Program-made: the position numbers and the translations under genes
The notes under the pieces: generated by a model
What the model was told of the DNA's origin: nothing
Seen by the model: only the letters and a program-made list of their open reading frames with translations
Database searches by the model: none
Source: Arthrobacter sp.
GTDB taxonomy: Bacteria; Actinomycetota; Actinomycetes; Actinomycetales; Micrococcaceae
NCBI GenBank assembly: GCA_025464925.1
Contig: JAODMS010000009.1
Span: forward strand, 1-24,250
Direction of reading: 5' to 3'
Length of the DNA stretch: 24,250 nucleotides
Shown here: positions 22,917 through 24,250 of the stretch, in pieces
How the letters are laid out: each line of letters begins with the position of its first letter
How positions within the stretch are numbered: position 1 is the stretch's first letter

Positions 22917-24082
22917 CTGTCCTGGCTCTCCAGCGGCAGGTGCGGGTACTCCGGATTCCGCTGCTGGAACTGCAATACGTCCGGGTTGAGGACCACGCCG
23001 TCGCGGATTTCGATCGCACGGCGGATGGTGTCGTTCGCGGTCCAGGCCCCGGGGCCGGTGATCACGGTTTCCAGGAAAGGCAGCAGCGCCTCGCTGATTT
23101 CCCAGCTGGAGGAATTCCACAGGTAGGACGGACTGTGGTCCACCGCGTAGTAGTCGATATGGTCCCCGACCTTGAACATCGGCTCGGCGAACGTGGTGGT
23201 TTTCGCCCAGCTGAACCCCATGCCCGCGTCGCAGGACACGTCCACGATCAGGCTTCCTGGCCGAAAGGCGTCCAGGTCCTCGGTGCGCAGGTACGTCAGC
23301 GGCGCGTTCGGGTCCTGCAGGGTGCAGTTGACCACGATGTCGCTCTCGGCAAGGAACGGCGCAAGCGGCACGCGGCCCCGCTCGGTGATGACATGGCTGA
23401 GGAACGGCGCCTTGTTGTCGTGGTCGAACTGAGCGATCCGCACCGAATGGATGGGGGAGCCCACTGCGGCAACCCCGCGGTTGGTCAGCACCTGGACCTC
23501 GTGGATGCCGTGGGCGTTGAGGGCCGTGACCGCGCCGCGGGCCGTGGCCCCGAAGCCGATGACGACGGCGCTCAGGCGGCGGCCGTAGTCCCCGGTGGAA
23601 CCGGTCAGGGCCAGGGCATGCAGCACGGAGCAGTAGCCGGCCAGTTCGTTGTTCTTGTGGAACACGTGCAGGCCGAAGCCGCCGTCGCTGGCCCAGTGGT
23701 TCATCGCCTCGAAGGCGATCAGGGTGAGCTTCTTGTCGATCGCCAGCTGGGTGATGGCCCGGTCCTGGACGCAGTGCGGCCACCCCCAGAGGACCTGCCC
23801 GTCCCGCAGTTCGGCGAGGTCCTCGGGCTGCGGCTTGGGCAGGAGGACGACGTCGGCCTCGGCCAGCAGCTGCGCCCGCGGGACGAGGCGCCCCACGAGC
23901 GGTGCCAGGTGGTCGTCCGAAACGCCGAAACGCTCGCCGTAGCCCTCTTCCAGGATCAGCTGCTGCCGGAGCTCCGGGGCGATGCGGTCCAGGTGGAGGG
24001 GGTGGATCGGGAGGCGCCGTTCGTCAGGTTTCCGCGTGCCGGCAAGGACTCCGAGGGTGAGGTGGCTCATGGTGCCGCTCAC
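22913..24082 (-). CDS. Alanine dehydrogenase / N5-(carboxyethyl)ornithine synthase family enzyme
   Basis: The frame is 389 aa. The N-terminal AlaDH/PNT catalytic domain has GVLAGTRKPDERRLPIHPLH (residues 11-30), a lysine in LLPKPQPEDL (K83) and a histidine in WGWPHCVQ (H103), matching the substrate-binding positions of alanine dehydrogenases. The Rossmann domain carries GFGATARG at 176-183 for NAD(P). The C-terminal part (YYAVDHSPSYLWNSSSWEIS, then GPGAWTANDTIRRAIEIRDG) is characteristic of the N5-(carboxyethyl)ornithine synthase branch, which joins pyruvate to an amino acid by reductive condensation. Which substrate it uses is uncertain. The GTG at 24082 overlaps the TGA of the 49-aa gene (GTGA), favouring coupling; an ATG at 24070 is the alternative start. 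Confidence 0.82.
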   Translation of the reverse strand: MSGTMSHLTLGVLAGTRKPDERRLPIHPLHLDRIAPELRQQLILEEGYGERFGVSDDHLAPLVGRLVPRAQLLAEADVVLLPKPQPEDLAELRDGQVLWGWPHCVQDRAITQLAIDKKLTLIAFEAMNHWASDGGFGLHVFHKNNELAGYCSVLHALALTGSTGDYGRRLSAVVIGFGATARGAVTALNAHGIHEVQVLTNRGVAAVGSPIHSVRIAQFDHDNKAPFLSHVITERGRVPLAPFLAESDIVVNCTLQDPNAPLTYLRTEDLDAFRPGSLIVDVSCDAGMGFSWAKTTTFAEPMFKVGDHIDYYAVDHSPSYLWNSSSWEISEALLPFLETVITGPGAWTANDTIRRAIEIRDGVVLNPDVLQFQQRNPEYPHLPLESQDS

Positions 24083-24228
24083 TTCTTTTTGGGACTCACC
24101 GGTTTGGAGCTGGTGGCCTTGTCCAGGGAGCTGGGCGGCGCTGCAGCGGTCCTCTTGTCGGCCCGCTTTTCCTTGATGGATTTGCCGGATTTCTTGGATG
24201 CTGCTTGACGGGGGGATTTGTCAGCCAT
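24079..24228 (-). CDS. Small lysine-rich protein (49 aa) of unknown function
   Basis: It reads MADKSPRQAASKKSGKSIKE and ends SSKPVSPKKK. It is basic, rich in Lys/Ser/Ala, with a central helix-prone stretch (GKSIKEKRADKRTAAAP) and no hydrophobic segment. GGAG lies 6 bases before the ATG (CAGGAGCGATCATG). Its TGA overlaps the GTG of the dehydrogenase gene, so the two are probably made from one message. I recall similar KKSGKS-type short proteins in other actinobacteria, but have no function for them. Nucleic-acid binding is possible from the charge alone. Confidence 0.7.
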   Translation of the reverse strand: MADKSPRQAASKKSGKSIKEKRADKRTAAAPPSSLDKATSSKPVSPKKK

Positions 24229-24250
24229 GATCGCTCCTGTAGCGGAACCG

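Noticed and set aside
21432..23783. 783-codon minus-strand frame spanning the MFS gene and part of the dehydrogenase
   Set aside because: It crosses a strong terminator and covers two well-supported genes in other frames; the translation is low-complexity.

Overview
The window is high-GC DNA with the gene content of an actinobacterium. The best guess is Micrococcaceae (Arthrobacter/Pseudarthrobacter type). Supporting points are the CtaG-type membrane protein followed by an NHLRC2-like thioredoxin/NHL protein, the OtsB-like/GH15 fusion, the large bifunctional PutA, and the probable leaderless or near-leaderless gene starts. The genus is inferred from gene style, not from a marker gene. I see no rRNA, tRNA, CRISPR array, insertion sequence or prophage gene. 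Most of it looks like ordinary chromosome.

Layout. (1) 1-2937, plus strand: the C-terminal part of a CtaG-family cytochrome oxidase assembly/copper protein, with a thioredoxin-NHL protein overlapping its stop. (2) 2983-5756, minus strand: a HerA/YjgR-type ATPase, then a membrane-anchored protein of unknown function. (3) 6070-11456, plus strand: a luciferase-like flavin monooxygenase, a secreted parallel beta-helix protein with A/T-richer codon use, and a trehalose-phosphatase-like/GH15 fusion whose phosphatase domain lacks its nucleophile. (4) 11489-14434, minus strand: a 91-aa unknown protein, an AEC-family permease, aspartate 1-decarboxylase (panD) and a LysR regulator. (5) 14575-19770, plus strand: an APC amino-acid permease and bifunctional proline dehydrogenase/glutamate-semialdehyde dehydrogenase (putA). 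(6) 19904-24228: a small zinc-ribbon protein, a second LysR regulator divergent from an MFS exporter, and an alanine dehydrogenase/N5-(carboxyethyl)ornithine synthase family enzyme preceded by a 49-aa lysine-rich protein.

The most coherent unit is region 4-5. The LysR gene is divergent from the permease, with a 35-bp nested palindrome between them. The permease and putA each carry a 33-bp upstream element that matches ungapped at 24 of 33 positions. The simplest reading is a small amino-acid (probably proline) uptake and catabolism regulon. The regulator and the substrate are inferred.

Other points to re-examine are the degenerate HAD motif I (NYGG instead of DxDG) in the OtsB/GH15 fusion, the MFS reading frame that runs through its own terminator (probable frameshift near 22765), an inverted repeat that brackets the promoter of the beta-helix gene, and several short conserved-looking proteins of unknown function. 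I did not find a clear new multi-gene system. The proline-type regulon and the degenerate fusion are the best leads.
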